The position numbers and the translations under genes were made by a program. Below the pieces are notes generated by a model that worked only from the letters and a program-made list of their open reading frames with translations, made no database searches and had not been told where the DNA came from. From NCBI RefSeq assembly GCF_965363235.1, contig NC_134846.1, positions 2,299,001 through 2,363,000 on the forward strand: a stretch of DNA of 64,000 nucleotides, read 5' to 3'. Position 1 is the stretch's first letter. Each line of letters opens with the position of its first letter. Source of the stretch: Mytilus galloprovincialis. Lineage: Eukaryota; Mollusca; Bivalvia; Mytilida; Mytilidae. Positions 43,587-54,059 of the stretch are shown one piece after another.

Positions 43587-46193
43587 GTTTAAAATCTGTA
43601 TCTGCTAGCACCATTCGCAAAAGAAAACAAAGAGTGAAAGAATTTATAATAAAAGAAAATTGTAAGAACAGAAAAAGAACTGAGAGGGAGCAAAATAAAT
43701 TAGAATGTGAAAAGCGGCAGAATTGCCTTGAAAAGAAGCGCGAATATCAAAGAAGAAAAAGGGCAAGCTCTTTTATTACAACAAGAAAACCTGAAAAAAT
43801 CCCACCTTTCTCTAACAAAATGAGAAAACACAGAGCAATAAAGAAGTTAAGACAAAGCCTTCCAGACTCACCAGGAACGCGCATTTCTACACTAGCAGCT
43901 TATCTTAGAAATGAGAAATCACCAACAATAAAAACACTGCAAAGCTCCAACATCATATACTCACCAGAGGAAAATAATGAAAATCAACTAGGTCTTGCTG
44001 TTCTTGAAGATATGAAAATAGCAATTTCAGAGACAAAACTTAAAAGAACAGACCAGGCTCGATTATCCATGAATGTTTTAAGCGCGTCAGTAAGCGGTAA
44101 CTGCGTAAAACAATTACGATCAAAACTGTCATTAGCAAAAAAATTGGGTGTACCTGCAAGGCGTATAAGCTCCGGATTTACACTCCGGAATAAAATTTCT
44201 AAAACTTTATCATCGTCTTATGTATATATACAAAAAGAAAAGTAAGAACAGATGCTCTTTCGGATGCAAATAAAAACTTAATTCATGACTTTTGGTGTTC
44301 TTCGGAAAATTCCCATCCGACCGGAAATAAAAATGACGTGAAAAGAGTGCGTATTGGACCCAAAAAATATTCGAGTCACCATGTCCAAATATTAGAAAAG
44401 ATTCAATCTGAAGTTTATATAGACTTTAAAAATAAATACCCGTCTGTTAAAGTTTGTCAAAGTTTGTTTGAACGCTGTAAACCTTATTTTGTTCGTGCTG
44501 CTAGCACGAAAGATCGTGTAACGTGTTGTTGTAGATATCATTTAGAAATGAAACATGTTTTTAAAGCTGCCATGAACAATCGTAAAAAATGTAACCAAAA
44601 TCTGCCAAGTGACAGACAATTTCCCGTTTATGCTTCTGTGACTGATATGTGTAATGCAACTTTATGTAATCCTAATGAAAGCAGGTTTCATGACAAGAAA
44701 TGTCTAGATAGAAATTGTCCGAATTGCGGAGTAAAACTTCTCAATTTCTCCAATGAAGAACTAAAAACTGATGACTCCAGTGAAAATATTAATTGGGAAT
44801 GTTTTGAATATATCAATCAAAATACAAAACACGGACCGAAAAAGAAACTTATGCTTGTGAAAAAAACACAAATCCTGGCTTAATGGTTCAGTACCTACAA
44901 AAATTACTTGGAACATTTCCGGCGCATAATTTTAGAGCAAAATGGCAAAACAATCATTAAAACATTTAGTTACAAATTTACCGCAAAATCACGTGATATC
45001 TGTGCATGACTATTCTGAAAATTATAAATGCAAAGAGAGAGACGAACTACAATCAAGCTATTTTCAAAAAACAGAAGCGTCTTTACACGTTTCTCTGTTA
45101 TACAGACATGCTATATTAGAAGTTGACGGTGTCGAAAGCACCTCTGAAGACCCTTATATAGTAACAGAAAACTTTTTTGTAATATCAGAAGATGAAAAAC
45201 ATGATCAATATTTCACCTTTCAAGTTCAAAAATATATATCTGAATATTTGTCATCAATATCATGTCATGTGCATACAATGCACGAGTTTTGCGATAGATA
45301 CAGTTGCCAGTACAAGAGCAGACATTGCTTAGGTCATCTTCGAAAAACATTAGATGAACTAGGTTATGTTAATTTTATTCGGAACTTTTTCGAAACGTCT
45401 CATGCGAAAGGCCCACAAGATGCCGCAGGAGGACTCATAAAAAATCAGACAGACTTAGCAATCGTTCGAGGAAGAGCAACTATACAAAATGCTCGTGATT
45501 TATTTGAATTTGCTAAAAGCAATCTATCCGTTCCGAAATCAAGTCATTGTAAACGTCGTTTATTTAAATATACTGAAAACATCAATAGAAATTTCCCGAT
45601 GTTTTATAAACCAATAACAGGAATTCGCAGCGTTCATCAGGTAGTTGTTAATAATGACCATCTTTTAATAAGATCTTTATCATGTTACACTTGCAATAAT
45701 TGTTTAGAAGGTAACATTAACGAATGCGAAAACACAAACATACTAGGAAGTTTTTCTCCGGTACCAATTGTCCCGGAAATCGGAACGGTTGAAGAAGATC
45801 AAACTGACGAGAATGATATGGAAGTCCCAATTAATGAACTAATATCTAAATCCACAATATTTGCGGTTCTTTGTGATGATGATGATTTTGATTATTACCT
45901 ATTAAAAGCTCAAACTGAAACTTATCAGTTAACGAGTCGTGAAACAGATAGTTGGGGGGGGGGGGGGGGTGTCTTATCAACCCGGAACTAAGGTAATCAA
46001 AGGAAACTATTTTATGCAAGGTGAAAATCCACTCCATTTCAAAATGATTGAAAGAAAGTATGGGCTCGTTCCTTCAAATTCATGCTCATATATTTGCACT
46101 GATGTTTGTGTACGTAATGGTGAAGTTAAACTTCCTGAAGATATTCACCAGAATATACTTAAATGTGTTGAAATGAGTACTTATGTGTTATAG
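43587..46193 (+). pseudogene. Exon B of the transposase-like gene
   Basis: Acceptor ATTTTGTAG|GTTTAAAATC. Long open segments 43589-44245, 44338-44883, 44942-45991 and 45970-46193 lie in shifted frames but encode consecutive parts of one protein. Coding-type composition runs unbroken across the shifts (for instance VRTDALSDANKNLIHDFWC directly after 44242), so these are indels and not introns. Confidence 0.72.
45954..45969 (+). repeat. 16-G homopolymer inside the coding region
   Basis: Sixteen consecutive G. The frame before ends in a Gly run and the frame after resumes with GTKVIKGNYF. Length change here, real or from sequencing, explains the last frameshift. Confidence 0.9.
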
Positions 46194-46315
46194 ATTATTT
46201 GAATAAAAAGTCAAAATATTGTAAATATGTAAATATTTTAGCATGGACTAAAATAATTAGAAATGGGTCTTGATTGAGATAGACTAAAGTATATATCTGC
46301 ATGACAAATATAAAC

Positions 46316-46666
46316 ATATATATATATATATATATACAACTCGTCTAAACATCAACCCAACAATGTTAGATCTGTAAATTTGCTTTCGCAAATTTTTGGT
46401 TCTTCCCTCGCCGGGATTCGAACCCATGCTACTGTGATATAGTGACACCAAATCGCCTGCACTGCAGCCGTCCCGCTAGACCACACGACCACCTGGGCTC
46501 TCAAAAAAAGAGCTTTCGCTGGCCGTGTGTTACCTTTCCACGTCAGTTTTAATCTAGCGGCGTACTGCAGTACATGATATATAAGGCATGAAGATGTTAT
46601 TGTAACAGATCAGCTAAATTATCTATAGTAAAGGATCCTACAAATTAATGTAAGATACAGTCACAG

Positions 46667-46672
<6 letters not shown>
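46316..46672 (-). mobile_element. tRNA-derived SINE, composite, copy 2
   Basis: On the minus strand: A box (complement of 46472-46483) and B box GGTTCGAATCC (46414-46424), the latter closer to consensus than copy 1. Same 5' and 3' arms as 4411-4758. The element ends in TA-rich sequence on both sides. Confidence 0.82.

Positions 46673-46738
<66 letters not shown>
46670..46738. repeat. (TA)n microsatellite
   Basis: About 33 uninterrupted TA units next to the SINE. Likely grew from the element's TA-rich end. Confidence 0.9.
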
Positions 46739-46740
<2 letters not shown>

Positions 46741-47052
46741 GGGTAAAAAAATAGACTGAAAATAATCTCAACTCAATATCAATATTCAATATCTGGTCTA
46801 TTGAGACATGGTTCTTAAATGTTCCTCATAATTCCTAGCAGTTACAATGTAATGTGTTGTATGAATATTTGTGAATCATTGAAACAAGTAGGAACGAAAA
46901 AAAATAGTTTTGTAAAGAGTTGCTCAGCAATCTAAAAAAAAATGGCACCATACTTTAAACCTTATTTTATTATCGGCACGAAATGAAATAGTTTTACGAC
47001 GTTATTTATATAATGCATGAAAATAACGTCAAATTAACGTTACCAAAACTAA

Positions 47053-47070
47053 CACCAACACCGTACGCGA
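47053..47070 (-). repeat. Right 18-bp inverted repeat of the candidate transposon
   Basis: CACCAACACCGTACGCGA, complement of the left copy at 40789-40806. Followed at 47114-47165 by CCTATAGGAT and CCTGCAGGAT repeats. Confidence 0.85.
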
Positions 47071-47456
47071 TTTTAATATCCGAAAATATTCTTCTGGATA
47101 ATGGTTTTATCCTATAGGATTTCTCAAAATCCTGCAGGATTTAAAAAAAAATCTATGGGAGAAAATAATATCCTGATTTTGTCATTGCTTTCACTGCAGT
47201 TACTAACCAGGTAAGCTACACAAAAGTTTTTTTGTATTGTTTTACCTATCGCCAGAGGTACATTATTGACAAATTTGATGATTCTACCGTTAAAAAAGTG
47301 TGGTTCCAATTTGAACTCGTAAGAAGTGAAAATTAATCCAATAACATGTTAAATGATATTTTAGAACTACAATTGTTATAGAAGTAAGGTACATAAAATG
47401 AATATTATCAAAGAAAAGAAGTTTATTGGACTTAATATAATAGATCGAATGATACG

Positions 47457-47708
47457 GTGCTTTTTGTCCGCGATTTGCTTTTTGTCCGCTTTTGCTTTTT
47501 GTCCGATTATTTTGCTTTTTGTCCGATACTTTTGCTTTTTGTCCGTTGCTTTTTGTCCGTTTTGCTTTTTGTCCGATAATTTTGCATTTTGTCCGATACT
47601 TTTGCTTTTTGTCCGTTGCTTTTTGTCCGTTTTGCTTTTTGTCCGATAATTTTGCTTTTTGTCCGACACTTTTGCTTTTTGTCCGTTGCTTTTTGTCCGT
47701 TTTGCTTT
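47457..47708 (+). repeat. Minisatellite TTTTGTCCG, 70-bp higher-order unit, copy 1
   Basis: Built from short TTGCTTTTTGTCCG units with tails ATAAT, ATACT, TTGC or none, arranged in a repeating 70-bp order (for example GTCCGATAAT at 47571 and 47641). Starts with ATACGGTGCTTTTTGTCCGC as does the 57.4-kb copy. Open frames here (LLFVR, AFCP repeats) are repeat artefacts. Confidence 0.88.
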
Positions 47709-47960
47709 TGAGCTCACCTGGACCATAGGACTAAGTGAGCTTTTCTCATTTTCTCATTATTCGTCGTCGTCATTAATTTTTACAAAAATCTTCTCTTCTG
47801 AAACTACTGGCAAAATTAAAGCAAACATGGCCAAAATCATCCTTAGGGTATTTAGTTTCAAAAAAGTATCCGATGACCCCGCCCAATAATTAAGATGGCC
47901 GCAATATCTAAAAGAAGAGCATCGCATAAAATGTAGATTTTGGCTTATATATCTGAAACA
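47709..47960 (+). repeat. Bivalve dispersed repeat F, adjacent to the minisatellite
   Basis: AGCTCACCTGGACCATAGG, AAGTGAGCTTTTCTCAT, CGTCGTCGTC, CTACTGGCAAAATTAAAGC and GACCCCGCCCAATAATTAAG. A second copy follows the minisatellite at 57630-57960 in the same order. Confidence 0.75.
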
Positions 47961-49005
47961 AAACCATAGAGACAATCTAACAAGGGATAAGAACATTTCG
48001 CCTCATAAAATAATGTGGACCAGTCAGAACTTTTCATGTGGGACAATATGAGCTCTTAATTTTAAAAAAAGTGGGACAATCGGGAATAAGCCATACAGAC
48101 TTGAGCAATTCTAAAATAAACACTGTTGATGTATCTCTTTTAAATTTTCTATCAAAAAGTGTTTTACATTTACGAATGCACTATATTGTATCTGTATCTA
48201 AAATATTAAACGCATTTATTTCGTGATAGAAATTAAGTAAATGCTTAAGTAACCATTTTATTACTTTTCCCCCTCTTTTCGAGTTTGTCAAACAAAAATA
48301 AACTACTTTGTTGAAAATGCTGTTGTGTTAACCAAAGTTTCCTTAATCTTATTACTTGAATAACCTCGAACTTCCTCGTCATTTGGATATAGTTGCTAAA
48401 TAATTCCGAAATGTATGGATTAATACAGTTTATCTAAATAAATAGCTACACATGTATTACGTAAACTTTGTGATAGTGTTCCAAAAATGAAGTTTGTTTG
48501 TTTGATATATTTGTAATATTTGTAATGTTTAAGAAAAATAAAGTTGTTGGAAATATGACGAAAATATTACCAGACTTAAAAAAGTTTTTTTTTAACTGAA
48601 ATGTTGCAAAATATTTTGGAGCGACTGTCAATCGGCCATTCGCATATAAGTGCAAATGGTGACTATATATTATTAGCGGGAAGAAGAAACTGTGCGTTTA
48701 AGCAATAACATGTCGTAAATGTGTGCACTTCCACATGTAGCAAACGCTGACACCATTTAACATAATGATAAAACTATTCAAACGAGAAAACCATTGATTT
48801 ACAAAACACTATACGACAAACAAATACAGAAACAAACAACAACTATTGAATTACAGATCGAAACTCCGTTCCTGACTTATTCGTATGATTATCATATATA
48901 ATATTTAGCGCGGTTAAACATCAATTTAGAATTTCAATAACGAAACCATCACTCAAGGATTATTTGATTTGATAAATTTCTAAACTATTCTAAAGTTTCG
49001 AGCAT
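47960..49005. other. Stretch without recognised features
   Basis: No repeat or gene that I can name. Confidence 0.4.
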
Positions 49006-49011
49006 ATAAAA

Positions 49012-49560
49012 AAGAAGATGTGGTATGATTGCCAATGAGACAACTATCCACAAAAGACCAAAATGACACAAACATTAACAACTATAGGTCACCGTACGAC
49101 CTTCAACAATGAGCAAAGCCCATACCGCATAGTCAGCTATAAAGGCCCCGATAAGACAATGTAAAACAATTCAAACGAGAAAACTAACGGCCTTATTTAA
49201 GTAAAAAAATGAACGAAAAACAAATATGTAGCACATAAACAAACGACAACCACTGAATTACAGGCTCCTGACTTGGGACAGGCACAGATTTAAATAATGT
49301 GCCGGAGTTAAACATATTAGCGGGATCCCAACCCTCCCCCTAACCTGGGACAGTGGTATAACAGTACAACATAAGAACGAACTATAAAAATCAGTTGAAA
49401 AATGCTTAACTCATCAGATAGACACAAATACAAGTGGACGTGGCCGGGTACTTATACATCCCGACACAAAAAGTCACAATGAACAGATCTGAGAGTACTC
49501 GCAGTTATCTGACAGCTATTTCAAAGCCACTAACAACTAATAAAAAGTCATGCCTCTGAG
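49012..49560 (-). repeat. Retroelement tail family A, long inverted copy
   Basis: GAAGATGTGGTATGATTGCC to GAGTACTCGCAGTTATCTGAC, collinear with the complement of 14118-14820 but without its internal duplication. Includes CCTCCCCCTAACCTGGGACAG. Confidence 0.78.
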
Positions 49561-49747
49561 ACTTAACGTTCGTTTAAGTCTTTGAATATCCCATGTATTC
49601 TACAAATTGGTGTACGTACACCATTGCTCACACATTTGAGGATGACAGACTAACTTACGACCAGAATGAATAAGAATTAGTCTATATAACAAGATCTAAA
49701 ATATTTCTAGTGTAAAAGACTTTAACCTCGCCACATTATTTATGTAT

Positions 49748-50030
49748 GTGCATGTACCAAGTCAGGAGCCTGTATATTCAGTGGTTGTCGTTTGTTTATG
49801 TGTTACATATTTGTTTTTTCATTTATTTTTTTGACATAAATAAGGCCGTTAGTTTTCTCGTTTGAATTGTTTTACATTGTCTTATCGGGGCCTTTTATAG
49901 CTGACTATGCTGTATGGGCTTTCCTCATTGTTGAAGGCCGTACGGTGACCTAATGCTGTTAATGTCTGTGTCATTTTGGTCTTTTGTGGATAGTTGTCTC
50001 ATTTGCAATAATACCACATCTTCTTTTTTA
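49748..50030 (+). repeat. Retroelement tail family A
   Basis: GTACCAAGTCAGGAGCCTGTA to ATACCACATCTTCTTTTTTAT. Lies 190 bp from the inverted long copy, making an inverted pair. Confidence 0.75.
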
Positions 50031-50164
50031 TAAGAATGCCAACTCCTCACACGTACAATTATTACTTCATTTTCTTTTTTTCACTCATCTAATTATTATA
50101 TCTATTTTAATTCAATATTGTATCCATATAAATGTATATGAACGCTTACATATATAAAATTATT

Positions 50165-50300
50165 GTGATATCATATATAAGAGAGAGGCAAAGTGTACCA
50201 AAGGATAATCACACTAAAAAGGGTTGAAACAAACCAACAAAGCCGCAGCTGAATGAAAAACAACAAGATACACAACATTCCACAAAACAAATGGTCCGAG
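50165..50300 (-). repeat. Degenerate PLE tail C-like fragment
   Basis: GAGAGAGGCAAAGTGTACCAA, then GGATAATCACACTAAAAA and GCCGCAGCTGAATG, loosely following GAAAGATACCAAAGGGACAG and GCCATGGCTAAAAATG. Confidence 0.35.
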
Positions 50301-51126
50301 AACACAATTAATTCGTAGTGCATTTCTTTCAGAACATAAATGAAAATTTAAAAAATCCCACCTGCGCTTTCTCAATGAAACTTTTACAGTGTGTTGTACT
50401 AATTTTGGGACAAATTATATCAAAATTATAGAAAACTTCATCGCATCTAACTCAAAATATGGACAATTTTGTGTTTAGGGTGTCTTGAAATCTTTTGACA
50501 GCTTCCGAAGTGCTAATTTTTAACCTTTTTCAGCTGGACCAAATCACTACTTTCCTGTAAAATTCTGGACCCAAATTTTTTTACAGTGTAATTTCACGCC
50601 CCCCCCCCCCTACTTACAATGTGAGGCATTAAACAAGGAGAAATAAATTTGGAAGGGGTATAAAAATTATTGGCAAGTAACCCACTGTTATCACTAGGGA
50701 CTAATAACGAAAAATCAAGGGACGACAATTGTGGTCTCGGACGAAATCATTGAAATTTAAAATCTGAGCAACAAGAACCAATGCATGTGATGATGTATGG
50801 TTAACTGGAAGAGTAAGATAATCCTGCTCCGTCCATTAAGTTTTAAAAAGTCATGTATTAAACTCAAACTCTCGAACACGTTGTCTTGGAAGATCTTTAT
50901 TCCAAGGGGGTCCTTAATAGTTGCTTTTTGATAATCCTATAAGGAGTTTATAATTTAACTCTTGCGAACACTTTCATAAGGAACGAAAATTCCCATCTGC
51001 ATCTTTTTGAAAAGATTGCAAATATTGTTTAAATTAAATAGGGTATCCCATTTCAAACCCAGCGTCTCGGAAAATCTCATTTTAGGGCACTAGACAATGA
51101 TTAAATGTAGTAATTCGATAATAATA
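50300..51126. other. Stretch without recognised features
   Basis: A C-homopolymer (50598-50610) is the only simple sequence. No gene. Confidence 0.4.
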
Positions 51127-52195
51127 CATGGATTTCTCGCGAAAACATCGTTAAGGCGAAATTTAAAGTTTGTCTTGGCTGATTGAAGAAATTTCACAAT
51201 AAAAACTGAAACGCAAAAACGCAAAAACGCATAAAGATGTTTATTCAGGACAATAACTTATATAAAACAACAGCAGAAATACATATAATGTATCACCAAT
51301 GGAGGTTGTAAAATACTGTATGTGATACTTAAACGTAATGTTCTATTTATTTTTTTTGTCGTTAAGGGGACTGGAGGGTATTAATCCATTATTTTTTAAA
51401 TATACATGTAGGATTTTGCTTGTTTTTCTATAGATGAACTTTTATCATATACTAAATAGAAAAATCAAATAAAAACATGGGGTTATCGTTCACTTAAGCT
51501 CACAATCTGCCCTCGAAAGAAGCAACCATTTTTGTTAAGGTACTTTTTTTTAAGTTGAACTAATAGGAGAAATAGAGAGATATATATATCGAAATAAAAA
51601 AAGAACTAAATTACAGAAATCGATTTAATTTTACAACTGTTTAGTTTACGTAAAGCATATTTGAAAAATATCTATAGGTCACCGATGAGTTGAAAAAGAC
51701 ATTTTAATTCTAATGCCAAAACAAAATGTCATTATTGCACTAAAGGGAGACAATTTGGAGCTTTTACAGTGATATAAACATTTGAAAAATAAATCTGAAG
51801 CCAAAATCATTCGATTTTTTGGGTTGATTTTTGAGCCAATTCATAAAGTTATAACTAATAGTGTAATAAATAAAATTTGTAATGAAAACAAAAATGATAA
51901 AATTTTTGCTGAAATTACCCTCGAGCCTCCGAAAGAGCAAGTATTGCACAAAAAAAAGGAATCATCCTTTAACGGAAACAACTCTTGAAATCATCGGCTA
52001 TTCGTCGATGACTAAAGGCTATTTATTTCTGAAATCTAAATTTTGTTTTGCTGTTCTGAGTGTTCAAGATGTTACATGCAGCTAAAATATTGGTAAAACA
52101 TTTGAAAAAATACTGATCTGTATAAAATTTACACAAAAGTAAACGAATGAAAGCCACTGGAATGCAGTCCAGGACTCGGATAAATAAGCACATTT

Positions 52196-53292
52196 AAACA
52201 AGAGTGCACACACTGAAATGTCTCGCCTACTTTACTCATCATTAATATTATGTTGATAGCCCTAAGTATAAAGATTTATTACAACTGCCACATAAACTTA
52301 ACATTAACCAAGATAGCTAAACAAAGACCAAATGAATTATGAAAATGAGGTAAAGATCAGACGAACCATACCAGGCAGACATGAACAGCTAACAATTCTT
52401 CGATACAACAAATATACTTGACCTATTACTTATAGTTTAATAAAAACAGACCAAAACACAAAAACTTAACACTGTGCAATGAACCGTGAAATTGAGGTCA
52501 TGGTCAAATAAAACCTGGGAGACTTATATATAGATCATAAGATATTTTCATGCACCAAATATAGTGACCTTTGGCATATAATATTAGATAAAAAGACCAA
52601 AACTCAAAAACTGAACTTAGACCTCTGAACCATGAAAATTAGGTCAAGGTCAGATGATATCTTCCCGCTAGACATGTACACCTTACAATCATTCCATACA
52701 ACAAATATTGTAGACTCATTGCATAAAGTATGAGAAAAACAGACCAAGACAGAAAAAATTAACTATAACCACTGAACCGTGAAAATGAGGTCAAGGTCAG
52801 ATGACACCTGCCAGTTGGACATGTACACCTTACAGTCCTTCCATACACCGAATATACTAGCGCCCTGTTGCTTATAGTATCTGAGATGTGGACTTGACCA
52901 CCAAAACTTATTCTAACCTTTGTTCACTGATCCACGAAATGAAGTCGAGGTCAAGTGAAAACTGTCTGACGGGCATGAGTACCTTGCAAGGTACGCACAT
53001 ACCAAATATAGTTATCCTATTACTTATAATAAGAGAGAATTCAACATTACAAAAATTCTGAACTTTTTTTCAAGTGATCACTGAACCATGAAAATGAGGT
53101 CAAGGACATTGGACATGTGACTGACAGAAACTTCGTAACATGAGGCATCTATATACAGAGTATGAAGCATCCAATTTTTCCACCTTCTAAAATATTAAGC
53201 TTTTCAGAAGTTAACTTACGCCGCCGCCGCCGCCGCCGCCGGATCACTATTCATATGTCGAGCTTTCTGCAACAAAAGTTACAGGCTCGACT
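52196..53292 (+). repeat. 1.1-kb bivalve element with six ~150-bp internal repeats
   Basis: Units begin near 52334, 52482, 52627, 52775, 52929 and 53083, each with the phrase GAACC-TGAAAATGAGGTCAAGG. It starts AGAGTGCACACACTGAAATG and ends with a CCG run and CGAGCTTTCTGCAACAAAAG. It sits inside copy 1 of the local duplication and is missing from copy 2, so it was inserted after duplication or lost from copy 2. Confidence 0.75.
53219..53241. repeat. (CCG)n microsatellite
   Basis: Seven CCG units within the 3' end of the 1.1-kb repeat. Confidence 0.85.
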
Positions 53293-54059
53293 AAAATGAC
53301 AGGTTATATGAACTGAGTGGCAATAAAAGCACAAGTCTATCACTTGCTTTTTAGAAAATTAAAATCTTTATTTAAGATGGTCATCTTTAAACAAACAAAA
53401 ATTGAATATGAAAATTTGCAATTCCAACAATAGATCGATATTAAACAGAAATGTTTCAATATCATTTTTCGGCTACAATTGGTATATGAACCATCAAAAT
53501 GTCAAAATATCAACATAGAGTAATTACAAAGAATGTTTCTGTTATGTTGTGCAACTAAATCTCTACAGCAAATGGTAGTGACAACACTAGATGTTAATTA
53601 GGATCCAGCGAAAAGCCAGGCTTTTGTCCACGAAGGTAGCAAATTGTCGGTGTGACTATCGCTGACGGCTTTTGGTAACACACGATATGGTTGTTGGTCA
53701 TGTTGTTATCACCAAGGGAAAGTCATCGTGCTCTTAATTTCCACACAAACTGATATAGCTCCAAAGGTTTAACAATGAACACCAATGGACACTCATGTCA
53801 ATTGGAAGGCCACACGGAATCAATATCGGAGATGTTAAAGACAAATGCATCGGTCATGCTGGGCTTTTGTTGCTTAATGTCTAAATGGACATGGCCTATA
53901 ATTAAAAGATCCTTTTGCGGAATTTGTGGATTATTTGGTCAACTGTATACAGTCTACGAGCAATTGCATCCTGGGAAAAGCCTCATTAGATAAACCCCAA
54001 TTTGTTTGTAATTGGTTGTCAGAAAGACCTGGCATATAGTCTTATATTTATTGAACTTA

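Larger units (their letters stand above)
41206..46193 (+). pseudogene. Transposase-like multi-exon gene, frame-broken
   Basis: Exon A (41828-41971) and exon B (43587-46193) join in phase 1 and continue one basic N-terminal segment; a possible first exon with ATG is 41206-41221. Exon B then carries, in order: Lys/Arg-rich region (to 44245), a segment with FWCSSENSHPTGNK and RIGPKKYSSH, a Cys/His cluster (VTCCCRYHLEMKHVF, CNATLCNP, CLDRNCPNC), and a core with HDYSENY (45005), DRYSCQYKSRH (45293) and ETSHAKGPQDAAGG (45392). This order recalls widespread, unnamed transposon-type proteins of metazoans. The spaced Asp/Glu residues could form an RNase H-like (DDE/D) catalytic site; that is inference. 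Frame is lost near 44243, near 44882, near 44950 and at a 16-G run (45954-45969). Stop at 46191-46193, AATAAA at about 46202. Confidence 0.7.
40370..47180 (+). mobile_element. Candidate large DNA transposon of unrecognised type
   Basis: An 18-bp perfect inverted repeat (TCGCGTACGGTGTTGGTG at 40789-40806 and its complement at 47053-47070) encloses a spliced, transposase-like gene. Outside each 18-bp copy lies the same kind of sequence: short ATCC-ATA-GGAT repeats (40380-40770 and 47100-47180) with T-rich spacers, oriented as mirror images. This is how TIR plus subterminal repeats of a transposon should look. Later insertions inside it: a tail A copy (42737-43008) and the inverted SINE (46316-46672). 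The exact outer ends and target duplication could not be fixed. The frame is broken, so this copy is inactive. Confidence 0.65.
51127..54056 (+). repeat. Local duplication, copy 1 (with insertions)
   Basis: Three blocks are collinear with 60484-61428: 51127-51365, 51946-52012 and 53546-54056. Shared text includes ACGCATAAAGATGTTTATTC, GGACAATAACTTATAT, CCACGAAGGTAGCAAATTGT and AGAAAGACCTGGCATATAGTC. The extra sequence between blocks includes the 52196-53292 repeat. Confidence 0.8.

Noticed and set aside
47376..47728. Open frames with repeated LLFVR/AFCP or TKSKTDKKQ text
   Set aside because: They are translations of the TTTTGTCCG minisatellite in several frames and on both strands; the same happens at 56915-57654.
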